Assembly (NCBI RefSeq): GCF_943734655.1
Contig: NC_071354.1
Location: 144,622,642-144,686,641, forward strand
DNA from: Sabethes cyaneus
Lineage: Eukaryota > Arthropoda > Insecta > Diptera > Culicidae
DNA length: 64,000 nucleotides
Direction: 5' to 3'
The translations under genes and the position numbers were made by a program. Of this stretch, positions 44,493 through 56,319 are shown piece by piece. The notes beneath the pieces are model-generated. The model had not been told where the DNA came from. It was given only the letters and a program-made list of their open reading frames with translations, and did no database searches. Position 1 is the stretch's first letter. The number at the start of each line of letters is the position of its first letter.

Positions 44493-47400
44493 AAATAGGA
44501 CCAATGGAGTCGTTTTCAAATTTGAGCAATGATAATACAGCACAGGTTGCAAGTATTTCACATATTAATATTTTGAACCTACATTATTTTTTATAATATT
44601 CTATCCGGCAAGTTGAAAGCATGGAATGGTATATCCATAAACAAGCCGAAAATGTTTGATGACTGATCCCGTACCCTAGATTTTTACATCTTTTCGGCTT
44701 CTATAGGACTCACCTGTTACGTTAGGCGATACGCTGGCCTCTACGTGCGCCGGAGCGGTCACCTCACGCAACACCTACGTTGAAGGTACCACCTATTTCG
44801 TGCGATGCACCATCTAACGATGAATTGCCCACTTCAGAATACATTGAATCACTACGATTTCCTTTTCTTCTCAAATGGTAGAATTAACAGTGCTCTGCCA
44901 TCGTCAACGCTGGCCTCTTGCTGGTCCAGTTAATAATGCCTGCTCACGGACTCGCTTGCGGTATTTACGCATATATTTTGCTTGAAGCAATTGAGACATT
45001 GTAGAATCAGATGCACAAAATCACTCACTTCTCACTTAAATTGATTGTATGTTATTAATAACAATTTCGTATGGTAACTATGGCGACGATTGAACGAATA
45101 CTGTAGGGAATTTGGAAAAATTGTTCAACTTTACGTGGAAATTCCAGAAGTTACATACAAAATACAACCTTCTAATAGAAACTATACAAAAGGCTGATAT
45201 TTTGTGATTCGAATGGTATGCAAACCAAAAAAATATATTCAGAATTGGCTGAGCTATAAGCATTCAAAATCTATCACTTTGTCGTGTCGCGCTCGTTTTT
45301 GCTTCTCCAACGTGCCACCCTATTAAAGTAAGACGTAGTCCTACGTCAAAAATAAATAAATCACTACTCATCACATTTTTGCAAGAATGATTTACCTGGA
45401 TTATGTCTTCTGTTTACTCGACCCCTTCATTTCAAGCTTTCAGCCGCTTCCATATAAGTTGAGCTAGCTTACCATACTGGACAAGGGTCTAAATATTTCA
45501 TGTTCCCATTTCTGTCCACAATTTCGTTGCCAATAATCCAGATGGTTTTTTTCTTCAACTTAATGATCTTCAAGGACAGCGGCTTCTAGCCTAAGATTCT
45601 TATTCCACTGATGGACCTGGCCACTAAACTGGGAAAAAGACGCTTATAAAAAATTTCTTTCCGAAGTGCAAAGCCTGCTATAACTACTAGTTTTCCAAAA
45701 CATGTTTTAGTATGAAATAAAAATAATATATTTTGATATGTTTATGTATATTTTTATGTTATGTATATACGGCTCCAATACTATAGAAGATAAACATTTA
45801 TTGACATTAATAAATATTTTCCTTGCGTGCACCGTTGAATCGAGAATAATTTTGTACCTACTTTATGCTTAAAATGTTCAAAATCATTAGCAAAATCGTT
45901 ATGTCAAATAGGCACTACATACGACGACAAATACTTACTATGACCTAGTGCATTATCATACAACATACTAATTGGTAAAATAGCTGCAAAAGAATAGAGG
46001 TAATTTTTGCATTTTTGGTCCGACTTATTCCATCGGGTACAGACAAGTTGCAAGGGTTTGCAATTAGTTGTAAGTACCACTCCACCCAGCCCAGGTGTGC
46101 GGTGCGGAATCAACGTTTCACATGTCTTTACGCAAATACGCGTGAATTGCATCAACCAAGAGACTGCGGCGAGACGCTTCTAGCAGGCAACATAAAACTT
46201 ACATGAGCAAACGTAAGTCCGTGGTGCAGTGGTCCAAGTGAAGCCCACATGGAAGACAGACGTTTAAGATCGGGCAAGCGACACTCGATACGGTATTTAT
46301 ACACTAGGCTGTCATAAAAATGTTATGTTCACTGACGGGAGAACGGATGGTGGTGTGTAAAATGTGCTCAGAACAAGCTATGAAATGATGTTGAGCGGAT
46401 TAAGAACACCTTATAACGACCTACCTATGTGTTGAATCTTGTTGAGAATTATCTCATGATTGAGTTTTTGTAACTGGTAACGTAAGGTTTTTGAAAACGT
46501 TGTGGTAAAATCACGCTATCAAGTTCTCTGTGGGGAAAAAAGCTTATGCCTAACAATTAATGCAATTTTTTCATAATTATTAGATCTTTCTATCACAGAT
46601 CGCTCGCATTGCCATAAAATGTGCATGTCAGAAACAAGAAAAAATATAAAATGTGTAATTTTATACACTAACTAGATAATTAGTTTTAATTGAAATACTC
46701 TAGTATCTTTTTAAGGCTATACAATTACAGGTTAGGTCTCGTTAGTTTTCAATTACAAAACATCCGGGAAAAAAATAATTTTTTAATGCTAGCAATTATT
46801 ACCACATATGTACCTTTAACATAATCTTTTTAACCTTTTGAACTTAATGAAGTACTAAAATTTGAGAGGAAGCTTTATGATAGTGACACAATATAAGTTA
46901 ATAGCAACAGCGCAGACACTACGTCGCGGTTAGTATGTTACTGGGCAGTGGTACAAATCCAATTCGATTTTTTTTTTATTAAATAACAAAAGTATAACAT
47001 CTTACCAGTGATCTTGGTCGATGTAACAAGCAAAAAAGAAATTTTCAAACGAGTAAATCTAAACCGGATCCAACGGATAAAGTCTATAAAATCGACACAT
47101 TAACAAAGTGAACCCATTTCGTAATAACGTTTACTAAAGCATCGATAATATTACGCGGCTGCCTTTATCTGAAACCGGTCCTCTTTTACTATTTATTTCA
47201 ATTGATTGCGTTTTCTCACGCTTTGAAAGCTGGGCTTGGAAATGCCACAGAAGTGAATCAAATCCGCGGCAATTCATACCATCGCCGATTAGCATTAACT
47301 ATACATTTTAATTCAACCATTGATTATTCTGAAGTAAATAGTAGTTTGCAACGCATGCGTTTGGTATCAATGGGATTTCTGTTATTAATTCACGATTCTT

Positions 47401-49129
47401 GTCATAGAACAAGAGCCACAAACCCCAGAAGCAGTGGTAGTCGGCATGTTATTCAACATATCAATTAATTACTATTTGTGACAGCCCACCGAACCTGACT
47501 GAGCGTAATATTCTTGGAAAGGACTCCCATGACCACGGCGTTATAGGTAGACGGTTTTTATTACTCGGTAGCTGTCTTTAAGCGTGCCATGAATTGTGAT
47601 GACTCACTCTCTGCGAGGTGTCCGATGGAATGTCATAGATATCATGGCAATCATGGCAAGGCTCTGATAAGTGCGTCCAACAGCGGTGTTCCAATCCGCA
47701 AACTTTTGCGTACTTTTTCTTTATGCTAAAAATAGTTCACAACCTTGTCGCAAAACCGTTTTCTTATGTTATTCGTTAATGTGATTCTGTTCCAATATGA
47801 GTTCAATATTTTGAAGCTTTTCGAATCTTGTCGTGCTTTGAGACATCGATTGATACAACAACAAGGAAAAGCTGCATGCCATAGCATGTGCTGCTCAGTT
47901 TTTTTTGCTTTAAGTGCAGCAAATCCGAACGGCTAGATATCAAGCACCGGCATGTGCTACTATACCACGACTAACACTGCTGACGGCTGCTTCCATAGGC
48001 TACAAAGCCCGAATGGAATAAAATGAAAAATCAGTTGGAAAATATTAGATAATCGATCGCATTTGCATAAAATTATACAGCCGCGCCACTGCAGAATGCG
48101 AAAGTATGCAAACGCGTGAGCACTTTTCTATCTTCCGGAGAATGGTGTTTGATTCAAAACAAACGGCCGGGCTTTAAAGCATTTCTGGGCATCCAATATG
48201 GTTAATAACCCGATATCAATAAGACGTTAACCCAGTGAAGATTTCTATGTGTTTTGCAAACAAACTTTCTCATACGTTTTCTGCAAAAACTTTTGTTACG
48301 TCCATATTCATTCATATATTTTTTATTGCATATCTATTTGCCTTTTTTCTTTTCTACATAAGTAAATTTAATATTCTATTTAAACCATATTAACAATATT
48401 ATATCAGTTATAGTATTATATTTATGTACTATAATAAACTGTAATTTTATGCTTAACAAAATGACATCGACACCTTATCAAAACGAACTCTTCTTTAATC
48501 CTCATACAAGTAAACTGATTCGCATACGATTAACCCGATACGTTTCGTTGCATTTAATCATCAATGAGCAGAACCCATTTATCGATGCATCGTTCACATG
48601 CAATTGTATAATAAAGCAACTGGTTTGAATCGGAAATGAGATGTTCCTGGCTCAAGTGAGGCTTATGGAGTGATTCATTCACTGAAAAATAAACACTAAC
48701 CGGTATTGGTGCACCTGTTGGCTCAACGAACAGCGAAACGATAGCGATAGAGTTGATTGTGGACTAGCGACAATAGTAGTAGCATTTAGCATAAAGGAGT
48801 GCAAGTCTAGTTGCATCGCAGAGCTATTGGAAAGTATGACATGCCGTTATCTACGGTCGATCAAACTAAACGTGGCATGGAGCTTAATTCAAACAAACGC
48901 ATGCGTTAGTTGGAACGCACTCGTCGAAACACTTTTATTATTGTTACTAATGCATGCAGAGGTGTACAATTTAAATTCACAAAAAAACGCCACAAAAACA
49001 TTTTAGTCTCAATATTCGAACAATGATGGACAACAAAAAATTGCCGAGATTCTGCTTAATGATCGTAGTACAATGAAAATGGGATGAAATATTATAGTCT
49101 TCAATTCTTTTACAGCGCAAATAGTATAC
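44493..49129. other. Intronic, no gene recognised
   Basis: 4.6 kb, mostly AT-rich. Short frames at 45904-46155 (-), 47202-47468 (+) and 47745-47936 (+) show no domain. 45290-45350 (AAGTAAGACGTAGTCCTACG) resembles a LINE 3' UTR. 46980 has an A/T run. No ends of mobile elements were defined. Confidence 0.3.
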
Positions 49130-49680
49130 ACTTTTCGGAACCGCGCACAGCGAATTTCGGAATTTACGCGGTTTTTTACGCGATTTTCGGAATTTACGCG
49201 GATGTGCTCGATTAGTTTCTTTTTTCACGTAGTGTTGAAATCCACAAGTTTTTTTTACTTGAATATTTCATTTTTTACGCGAATTGTGGAATTTAGGCGG
49301 TATTTTTATGCACGGATAGAAATTTGATCTCCAAAACGAGCAAAATGACTCATGATTCCAGGTTTCTAGCTTATGATTTATGAAAATACACCATGACTAA
49401 TAATCATGATATCACGAACTTCTTGCAGTACAACACAACGCAAAATCATGAACTATTATTCATGATTTTGTGCTGTCTGATACGGCAGTTCAGTCATGAT
49501 TTGACAGGAATTCACATTTCATGATTTCATGATTTCATTCATGGCATCGGAGTCAAATTTCTTTCCGTGTGCGAATTACGGAATGTACGCGTTTTTTTTA
49601 CGCAAATTTTGGAATTTATGCGGTTTTTTACGCGATTTTGATTTACGCGAAACGTATCCTTCGCGTAAAAAACGACTTGA
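49130..49680. repeat. Degenerate tandem array, unit about 29 bp, split by a MITE
   Basis: Repeated TTTTTTACGCGAATTTTGGA-like units followed by ATTTACGCGG, at 49135-49300 and again at 49572-49680. Units are short of perfect. The MITE at 49311-49569 divides the array. Confidence 0.75.
49311..49569. mobile_element. 259-bp MITE (CACGGAWAGAAATT family, copy 2)
   Basis: Same length and inverted orientation relative to 7950-8208. Flanked by TG on both sides (49309-49310, 49570-49571). Confidence 0.82.
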
Positions 49681-49739
49681 ATGTACTATGTAAATAGTAA
49701 TAAAAGCAGAGACAATAAGATTCGTATCTTTCTAGATAC

Positions 49740-50660
49740 TGCAGCGCCGTACTAGTTGTCGTATCAAGAAACTAATGACAGCGTTTTGTTCTGAAAGGAT
49801 TATTCACTCTGTCGTAAAATTTTTATCGAGATTAACAGACGCGTTGAAAAGTTATCGAACATTAACATTGACATTGAAACTAAGAGCGAAAATCGTCAGG
49901 ATAGTCCGAAATAATTCTAGGATCTCCGCACGTGATTTGATGAAAAGTGTCACTGCAACGCAGAGCACCACTCAAAGAATCTGTATGCAAGAAAGATTTC
50001 AGTTGTATCATGCTAGCAAACATTCTAACAAGACGCTGGCTGTTAAAAATCGTGCAAGAAAACTGTACGATCATGGCCTGATGAAATACAACGGATTTAC
50101 ATTTTGATGGACGATGAATCATATAAAAAAATATACTTTAGGGAAATTCCGGATCAAAAATATTACGTTGCTAAACGTAGTTAATATTCCAAATCATTAG
50201 GCATCTGTAGTTGTGGAAAGAAAACAAAGGTTTTTATCTACTGAAACAACTGAGAACGGACAACTTTACAAGGAGAAGAGTCTTCCAAAGGTAATTTTGC
50301 CATCACACGAAGGTTCTGTGAAGGTCTAGCGCGACTTAGCCAGCTGCCATTAAAACTTGATCTTTTTTGTCGACATTTTTCGCTGCCGTCAGTTAGAGTA
50401 CAAGACACTCACGAAGCTAGTGCAACGATCCTACTCTGACTCTATCTAACAGCACCGCCTAGTCGAAATTGGAATATACGACTGACTTGCAGGTCAATCC
50501 ACCCAACTGTCCCAAATTTCGTTTTGCGTTTTGTCCCAATTGATTTTGCTGAATTGCCAAACAGAAGTTGAAGAAACAAGGTGACCGGGATGTTACAGTG
50601 ATGAAGAGATGGTGGTATAAAATGGCCGCTGAGGTTAGCGAAGCGGACGGGTAAAGGCTA
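49740..50660 (+). pseudogene. ITmD37E/mariner-like transposase pseudogene
   Basis: From 49775 the + strand is open to 50107: LRAKIVRIVRNNSRISARDL and MKSVTATQSTTQRI (HTH), VKNRARKLYDHGLMKYNGFT. Beyond, in shifted frames, come MDDESYIKIYFREI (catalytic Asp motif), CSCGKKTKVF, LYKEKSLPK, RDLASCH (WPDLASCHY region, Trp-Pro lost), SNPPNCPKFRF and KRWWYKMAAEVSEADG. Motif order is complete to the C-terminus, but stops and frameshifts abound. Distinct from the copies at 39-41 kb. Confidence 0.8.
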
Positions 50661-50869
50661 TATCACCTCTGTTCACCAACTCCTATCCCTACCTTCACGT
50701 GGTATCGGCTGAGTTACGCAACCTCAGTTGTCGTACGCAAACAGGGCAGGGAGCACATTGGCTCCTACCAACTCTAAGCTGCCAGCCCCTTTGCGCTATA
50801 GGGACCTTAGCCTAACAACCTACTGTACCCGAAAATTCAACGTTACCGAAAATGAAAGAAGAAATCAAT
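50661..50869. other. Repeat-like segment, unclassified
   Basis: Moderately GC-rich, with no frame. It looks like a retroelement UTR piece, but I could not match it to anything else in the window. Confidence 0.3.
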
Positions 50870-52100
50870 GTGAATTATTGAGAACGTTGATGACACCGAC
50901 GATGGAGTTCCTCATTGGAAATCCAGTTATCAGGTCACCAGACACGAATGATGTATCGCAGGCACCGGTTAATGAATACTTGCAGTTTTTGCGTTGTCTC
51001 CGCTGAGACGCACCACATTGCGTAGGCATACAGCAGTACGGATTTCACGTTTGGATTAAAGATTCGGGTTTTCGTACGTAGAGTGATCTGGTTTGAGCAC
51101 CAAATGTTTCACAGACCTGCAAAGGCACTCCTGGCCTTCCGGATCCGTCTGGCTACCAAGATATTGAAAGGCGTCTACCTGCACAACTTGTTGTCCCGCT
51201 ACTGTGACCTTGGTGGAATTGTTAGTGTTCGTTCATTACCATATACTTAGTTTTCGCTACATTGACTGTGAGACCTGCTGCCTGGGAGCTCTCGAAGAGG
51301 TCATCTAACTTGCTCTGCATATCTCTCTTCTCTCTCTTTCGGCGTTGTGCGAACAAGACAATGTCGTCGGCTAGGTCGAGATCATTTAGCTGCTCTATCG
51401 TCAGAGGACTCCAAGGCAATCCTCGATTTGGTCTACTGTCAATTGCTCCAACTAATATCTCATCCATAACGATGAGAAACAGAAGCAGTGATAAAATGCA
51501 GCCCTGTCTCACGCCAGCAGTAACCTTATGGGGTCGGACAAGACGCCGTCGTGCAAAACCTTGCACGAGAACGTCTCGTACTGAGCCTCGATGACATGGA
51601 CTAGCTTATCTGGAACTCCTCTACGCCTAAGTGCGCCCCAAATGTGTTCGTGGTTGAGTCAGTCGAACGCTTTTTCGAAGTCAACGAACACCAGCAGAAG
51701 AGAGTCCTGGAATTCGTTGATCTGCTCCAATATAATGCGGAGCGTGGTGATATGGTCTACACATGATCGGCCAGCACGGAATCCAGCTTGCTGCCGCCGG
51801 AGAGTAGCGTCGATCTCTCCTGGATCCGGTTGAGGATTACCTTACAGAGTACTTTGAGAGTAGTACAGAGCAACGTGATGCCACGCCAGTTACCGCATTC
51901 AGTTAGGTCTCCTCTCTTAGGGACTTTTGCGGAACAGCTGATGCATCACCTAGGCTGACAAAGATGGGTCAGCTTTGAGCATTTCGGCTGAAATACAGTC
52001 TATTCGCTCTATTGGATTTCATATTCTTGATGGCTGCTACAACTACATCCAGCGATGGCGCCTCCGAGTTGACGCGATTAATTCGACGATCTGCAGGCGT
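50870..52100 (-). pseudogene. LINE reverse transcriptase, reverse strand (family of copy 1)
   Basis: Same family as 1-2445. From 52100 down the minus strand gives the linker (EAPSLDVVVAAIKN), RGDLTECGNWRGITLLC, a VDFEKAFD-like strand, GVRQGCILSLLLFLIVMDEI (51500-51560), and DLADDIVLFAQRR with intact palm aspartates at 51370. After AGLTVNVAKTK it runs on to WCVSAETTQKLQVFINRC near 50990. The frame at 51222-51566 is clean for 114 codons; other parts are frameshifted. Confidence 0.85.
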
Positions 52101-52116
52101 CTAACACGGGTTAAAA

Positions 52117-52720
52117 ATAGCCGTTTTACAGCCAGCTGAACAGCATAGTTGAGAAAATCCCGAAGAGCAACATCCGAATTCACTTGGGCGATTCAACGCG
52201 AAGATCGGATCAAACATCGCGGACCTTGAACGCATTGTGGGATGCAATGGCCTAGGAGAAATGAGCGAAAACGGGGAACTGTTTACAGAATTTTGTGGTA
52301 ATAACATTGAATCGTAATAGTCATTGAAAGTAATAATCACTGGTGGATCGCTCTTTCCCCATAGACGAGCACTTAAAGTCACATGGAATTCCCGTGACAG
52401 CCGAACAGAAAACCAATTCGACCACAACTGCATCACCAGAAAATGGCGAAGGAGTCTTCTTGATGTACGCAACAAACGCAGCGCTGATATCGCATTTGAT
52501 CATCACCTTGTTGTCGCTGAGACACGTCCATCGGAAAGTAATGGACCGACATCAAGAACGTTTTCATCACGACCAGTGATAAAACCTTCGACAAAGCGCG
52601 CAGCGGGCGGAGCTGTGGGAGTGGAATTGGGATGAAATGGAGGAAGCTACCATCACAGGATTTCTTACTCTGAACATTGTCCATTTGGGTCAGGCCTCAG
52701 GCACTATTTTGGGAAAGATC
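52117..52720 (+). pseudogene. LINE endonuclease domain in opposite orientation
   Basis: YSQLNSIVEKIPKSN at 52117, then HLGDSTRRS (GDFN damaged), ENGELFTEFCGNN, and in another frame GGSLFPHRRALKVTWNSRDS, NQFDHNCITRKWRRSLLDVR, NKRSADIAFDHHLVVAE. Homologous to 720-1200. It sits head to head with the RT half of the same family, so this is probably one insertion with 5' inversion. Confidence 0.82.
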
Positions 52721-52829
52721 CCATTTCCCACCTATATGAGTCCGGCTCTGGTTTTACCGCGCCCAGAATCGCATTGCATTGATCTGTCATATACGGCCTA
52801 GAGACGCCGGTTCAATGGGCCACATCATC

Positions 52830-53960
52830 TTTTTTACGCTCATCACCACTCCACCGAAGCTAAACGTTGCCGGCTTGCTGGTCTGCCCTCCATCTTTTTT
52901 TTCGATCTACTGACGACGTTTCAAGTATCCTCATATAGACACATTTCCTCAATGATGTTGTCTTCGTTGAGCATAGGCATCTCCGTGCTCATCGCTTCAA
53001 ACCTGAGACATACAAAGAACACATGCTCAGCTGTTTCCTCCACGCGGTGACCTTGCCTGACCGAATCGGTGTAAATACTGTCTGAAGCAACCATGTCCCG
53101 AAATAAATTGCGTCAGATAGAAAATCACTTCTCCGTGCTTTCTATTTACCCTTGCTGAGAGAGCTGGTATTAGTCTTTGCGTCCATCTGTCGTTAGTCGC
53201 GGCGTTTCACTCCTGCTGCCACTTGACTAATGACTCTGCTCGCATGACTTTTCTTATTCCTCCGATATACCTTATAGTCAGTGTTGGGCACCGCTAATTC
53301 GCTAATTCGCTAACCGACCAATCGAGAAACGCTAGTTGTACTTTATAATTTATGCTCAGACTAGCCGAATTGTTGCTGGGCCTTGATTCCAAATGAAGTG
53401 CCGCTGTTTATTTTAAAATTAATAAACTGTAAAGCACTTTATCAATTATAATAGGTTTTGATCTTAGGTAAATTAAGAAAAGTCATGTAATAAATGTAAA
53501 TTACAAATAATTTGTACAGCGATAGATTACAATGCAAGTTATTGCGATATGTTTAAAAATAAACAGTAACTGTTAATTTGCAGTTTTCGATTAGTGATTA
53601 GGGAAATTTCCACGATTATCGAGCAAATTGTATCGGTTAGCGAATTAGCGAATTAGCGGTGCCCAACACTGCTTATAGTATTTACTGTCTTCCACCAAGT
53701 TTATATCAATGGGAATCATCCCGGCTATAACGCAGACCGCTACCGACGAGATAGTTCTGTACGCGCTCGCTACACGCATTGCCGTGAGCCGGACCGTACT
53801 GTTCAATTTTTTCTCATTTCGCTGGGTTTCTAGCGCTGCAACTCAGGCTGAACCGCCGTTCCGTCGCAGTGCCGACGAGGGTACACACGTCTTCTACTAA
53901 TTCGTTTTGCTCTGTCTTATCACTTTCTCAAGGGCGGCCCTGTCACTCGAAACGCCTCTC
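52830..53960 (-). pseudogene. R1/LOA-type LINE C-terminus, split by a hAT-like MITE
   Basis: On the minus strand: VAVCVIAGMIPIDI (right of the MITE), then after the MITE RRNKKSHASRVISQV, ATNDRWTQRLIPALSARVNR, KHGEVIFYLTQFISGHGCFR, QYLHRFGQARSPRGGNS.ACVLCMSQV. This is the end of RT-plus-C-terminal zinc-knuckle (CxxC...HxxxxC) LINEs of the R1/LOA sort; the cysteines are partly lost. Truncated at both ends, with several stops. Confidence 0.75.
53279..53671. mobile_element. 393-bp hAT-like MITE
   Basis: Terminal repeat starting CAGTGTTGGGCACCGCTAAT and continuing through TCGCTAATTCGCTAACCGA. Flanked by the perfect 8-bp duplication CTTATAGT (53271-53278, 53672-53679). Inserted in the LINE C-terminus. 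Non-coding. Confidence 0.92.
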
Positions 53961-54046
53961 TTCGATCATCGTCATCATCATTATTAACATATTATAATTC
54001 AGAAAACAAAACTTGTATTATAGTTTTTGTCAATTTACTAGTTTTC

Positions 54047-54470
54047 CACTGTTAATTTATAACAATTGTTAGCAAAGCTGGTACAAAAATTACATAGACT
54101 TTTCCAATTTACGCAGTTACGTTCTCCTGATATGAATTCCTTGGCTAGATTCGATAGCGAACGTTGTAATAATTGAAATTCCTTTTCTAAGCTCGATGTT
54201 GGAACCAAACTCACTCCACTTAGCTGTTGCCTTATAAGTAAATGACTGCTAAAACCACTAAAAATTGTTAGCCTACCCGTTATCAAAATTGCACTCAGCA
54301 ACTTCATAAATTCAAATGGTTGCACCAAACCATGCCTCTCAAAGCTGTGTCTATAACCATTTCTACTGCGAAACTTTCGCAAAACATATGGCCGTCCAGT
54401 AGAAAAAATAAATTTAAAATCGTAAATCCCATCGCCCTCGTACTGCGTACATTTCTCTCACGCACAGCAG
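54047..54470 (-). CDS. Unassigned open frame, about 139 codons
   Basis: Minus-strand frame open from just after a stop near 54473 to the TAG near 54045. There is no ATG near its beginning (first ATG codon well inside, in PFEFMKLL), so it would have to be an exon. Features: RSRNGYRHSFERHGL basic segment, a hydrophobic stretch LLSAILITGRLTIFSG, and four Cys near the end. I recognise no family, and it may be chance. Confidence 0.15.
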
Positions 54471-54479
54471 ATCTATAAC

Positions 54480-55770
54480 CATTTGGTTGCGCACTACGGT
54501 TATGACTGCCATAAATGCATATTACACTACCAGTTCCCCGGCCATTTCAATTCATATTTATTACGCTGAGTTTATAGTTCAAGTCCGCCCGGTGCTGCAG
54601 AAACAGCAGCAGGCTCCAGCTCCGACAGCACTTTCATTTACATGACCAAAGTGGGAGTGCTTTTCAGAATCAGTCAACAAATTTTATCTCGCCGCAAAAT
54701 ATGTAGGCCTATTCCACATCCCCGATCATTGTCCCTCGATTGGTAGGTAAGTTCGAAATTTGTATGCGTGCTTACTATAGCTTCAAGCGTTCCAACTCGC
54801 CAGTGCTCCGATTCGTGACCAGATTCAATTGGATGTGCGTTGAAAATTCCGATGAGGCCATATTTTTCCAATTTTCAAATGCAATATTTTATTCTACCCT
54901 TCACCAGCCGATTGGATAAGGGTTCAATCAAATACCTTGATCTTTGATTACCGACGATTAAGAATGAGTTTTATTTTGTGGACTTAATCATAATTTTATT
55001 ATAAATTGCCAGATTACTGGCAAGTAGCATTTAGAGCGTATGAAGTATAATTATGAAAACAGAACGATTAGAAATCCTTGGAATCGAACAATATATCTTT
55101 AGCAGTAAAATAATAAATCTATGAACATTGCCTCGTAGAGGCGTAGAACGCAATCGGAAAACCGTAGTTTAATCAAAAACGTACATGCGTAAGCTGTTTG
55201 GATTATCGAGTCTTAGATTGCAATAAATCATCAAGTGAATTCCTGCAGGGCCAATTCAAATACGTAAAACCTAATCTTGCCGATTTCTATCCGCTGTTGT
55301 ACCTTTCCAGTATGTTCACATAAATCAACCGCACCTTCAGAAGCCCAACTAACTCAATTAGTTTAGATGTACATTTTATGGACTGGCACTGAGTTTCGTC
55401 ATACAATCAGATCGATTGCTTTGCCCGAAAGTCATTTTGGTCCTCCAACCGATAATAATTATAAGGCTTAGGCCGCAGTACCAAACAGGCCATTGCAACA
55501 GTTCTAACGGCATAATCAGAGATTGAATTGGTTATTAACAAGTCGTTATGAAAAATCACATACATTAGCGGCTCTGCGGGATAATTGCACATTTTCATTA
55601 GGAAAATTGCGCCTGATTGTCACCTGAAACAGTCATACTGGTGCAGTCCCTAGACGATATTTATCACTCGATTCATGTATCCGGTTTCAGATTGTGAACC
55701 ATTTCAACTGCAGCTTACTAATCACTAGCAAATCTGATTGATTTTCCCACTATTCTCCATCTGTTTGTAG
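54480..55770. other. Intronic, no gene recognised
   Basis: AT-rich with no clear repeats. The last 20 bases form a polypyrimidine tract plus TAG acceptor for the exon that follows. Confidence 0.35.
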
Positions 55771-55857
55771 GCACTATTTCTTGCGTATCTGTCAACACTC
55801 GGACCGCCGGCAGTGCTGGCCATTAAGGATGCACTGTACGCCTATGCACCGGAATAT
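55771..55857 (+). CDS. Putative second exon of a secreted cuticle-type gene
   Basis: Acceptor CTATTCTCCATCTGTTTGTAG, then 29 codons, then donor GTGAGT at 55858. Joined in phase 0 to MLLK (36574-36585) it gives a 21-residue signal peptide (MLLK + ALFLAYLSTLGPPAVLA) and a mature start IKDALYAYAPEY. The AYAPEY sort of motif often precedes the RR-2 domain in insect cuticle proteins. No RR-2 exon follows within the window, so the gene would continue past 64000. Against it: the 19.2-kb intron is far longer than the 76- and 86-base introns of the other two genes. A frame continuing past the donor to 56100 is less likely. Confidence 0.5.
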
Positions 55858-56319
55858 GTGAGTATGCACGTCAGAATTGCGCAATCGCTTATGCGAGTTC
55901 CAGCGAATGATCAACGGTCGGTGTTCGTATTCAAAGTTTGCATAACGTTTGTTATGAGTAGTTCGAGTTTGATGTTACTTAGATATGTTGGCATTAATAG
56001 GCTAGGCGGTTTGTCTTCCAGTATTTCTCCGTTACCACCGGCAAAGATTAGCTATTTTGCATTTCACACGAAACAATTTAGCTACTTGACACAATTGTGA
56101 CAAGCTGTTCAGTATTTGATAATTTGCTGATCAAAATTCTACAAACGAACAATAGGCCTTATAAATAAAAGAGTTTGTTTTGCTTGTTCCGGGTTAATTT
56201 ATGTTAATGGATGCAGTAAAGCAAATTCTGCTATATGACCTAATGACTAGGCCGTATGACCTAATGTTCCAAATATATTTCATTGTTAGCGTTAGTACAG
56301 TTCAATGTATTTCACTTTC
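55858..56319. other. Intronic, no feature
   Basis: Nothing recognised; GTATGACCTAATG is repeated near 56235 and 56252. Confidence 0.3.

Noticed and set aside
46210..46320. Possible further SINE (GTCCGTGGTGCAGTGGTCCA)
   Set aside because: The start resembles a pol III A-box, but no B-box follows and no second copy was seen.
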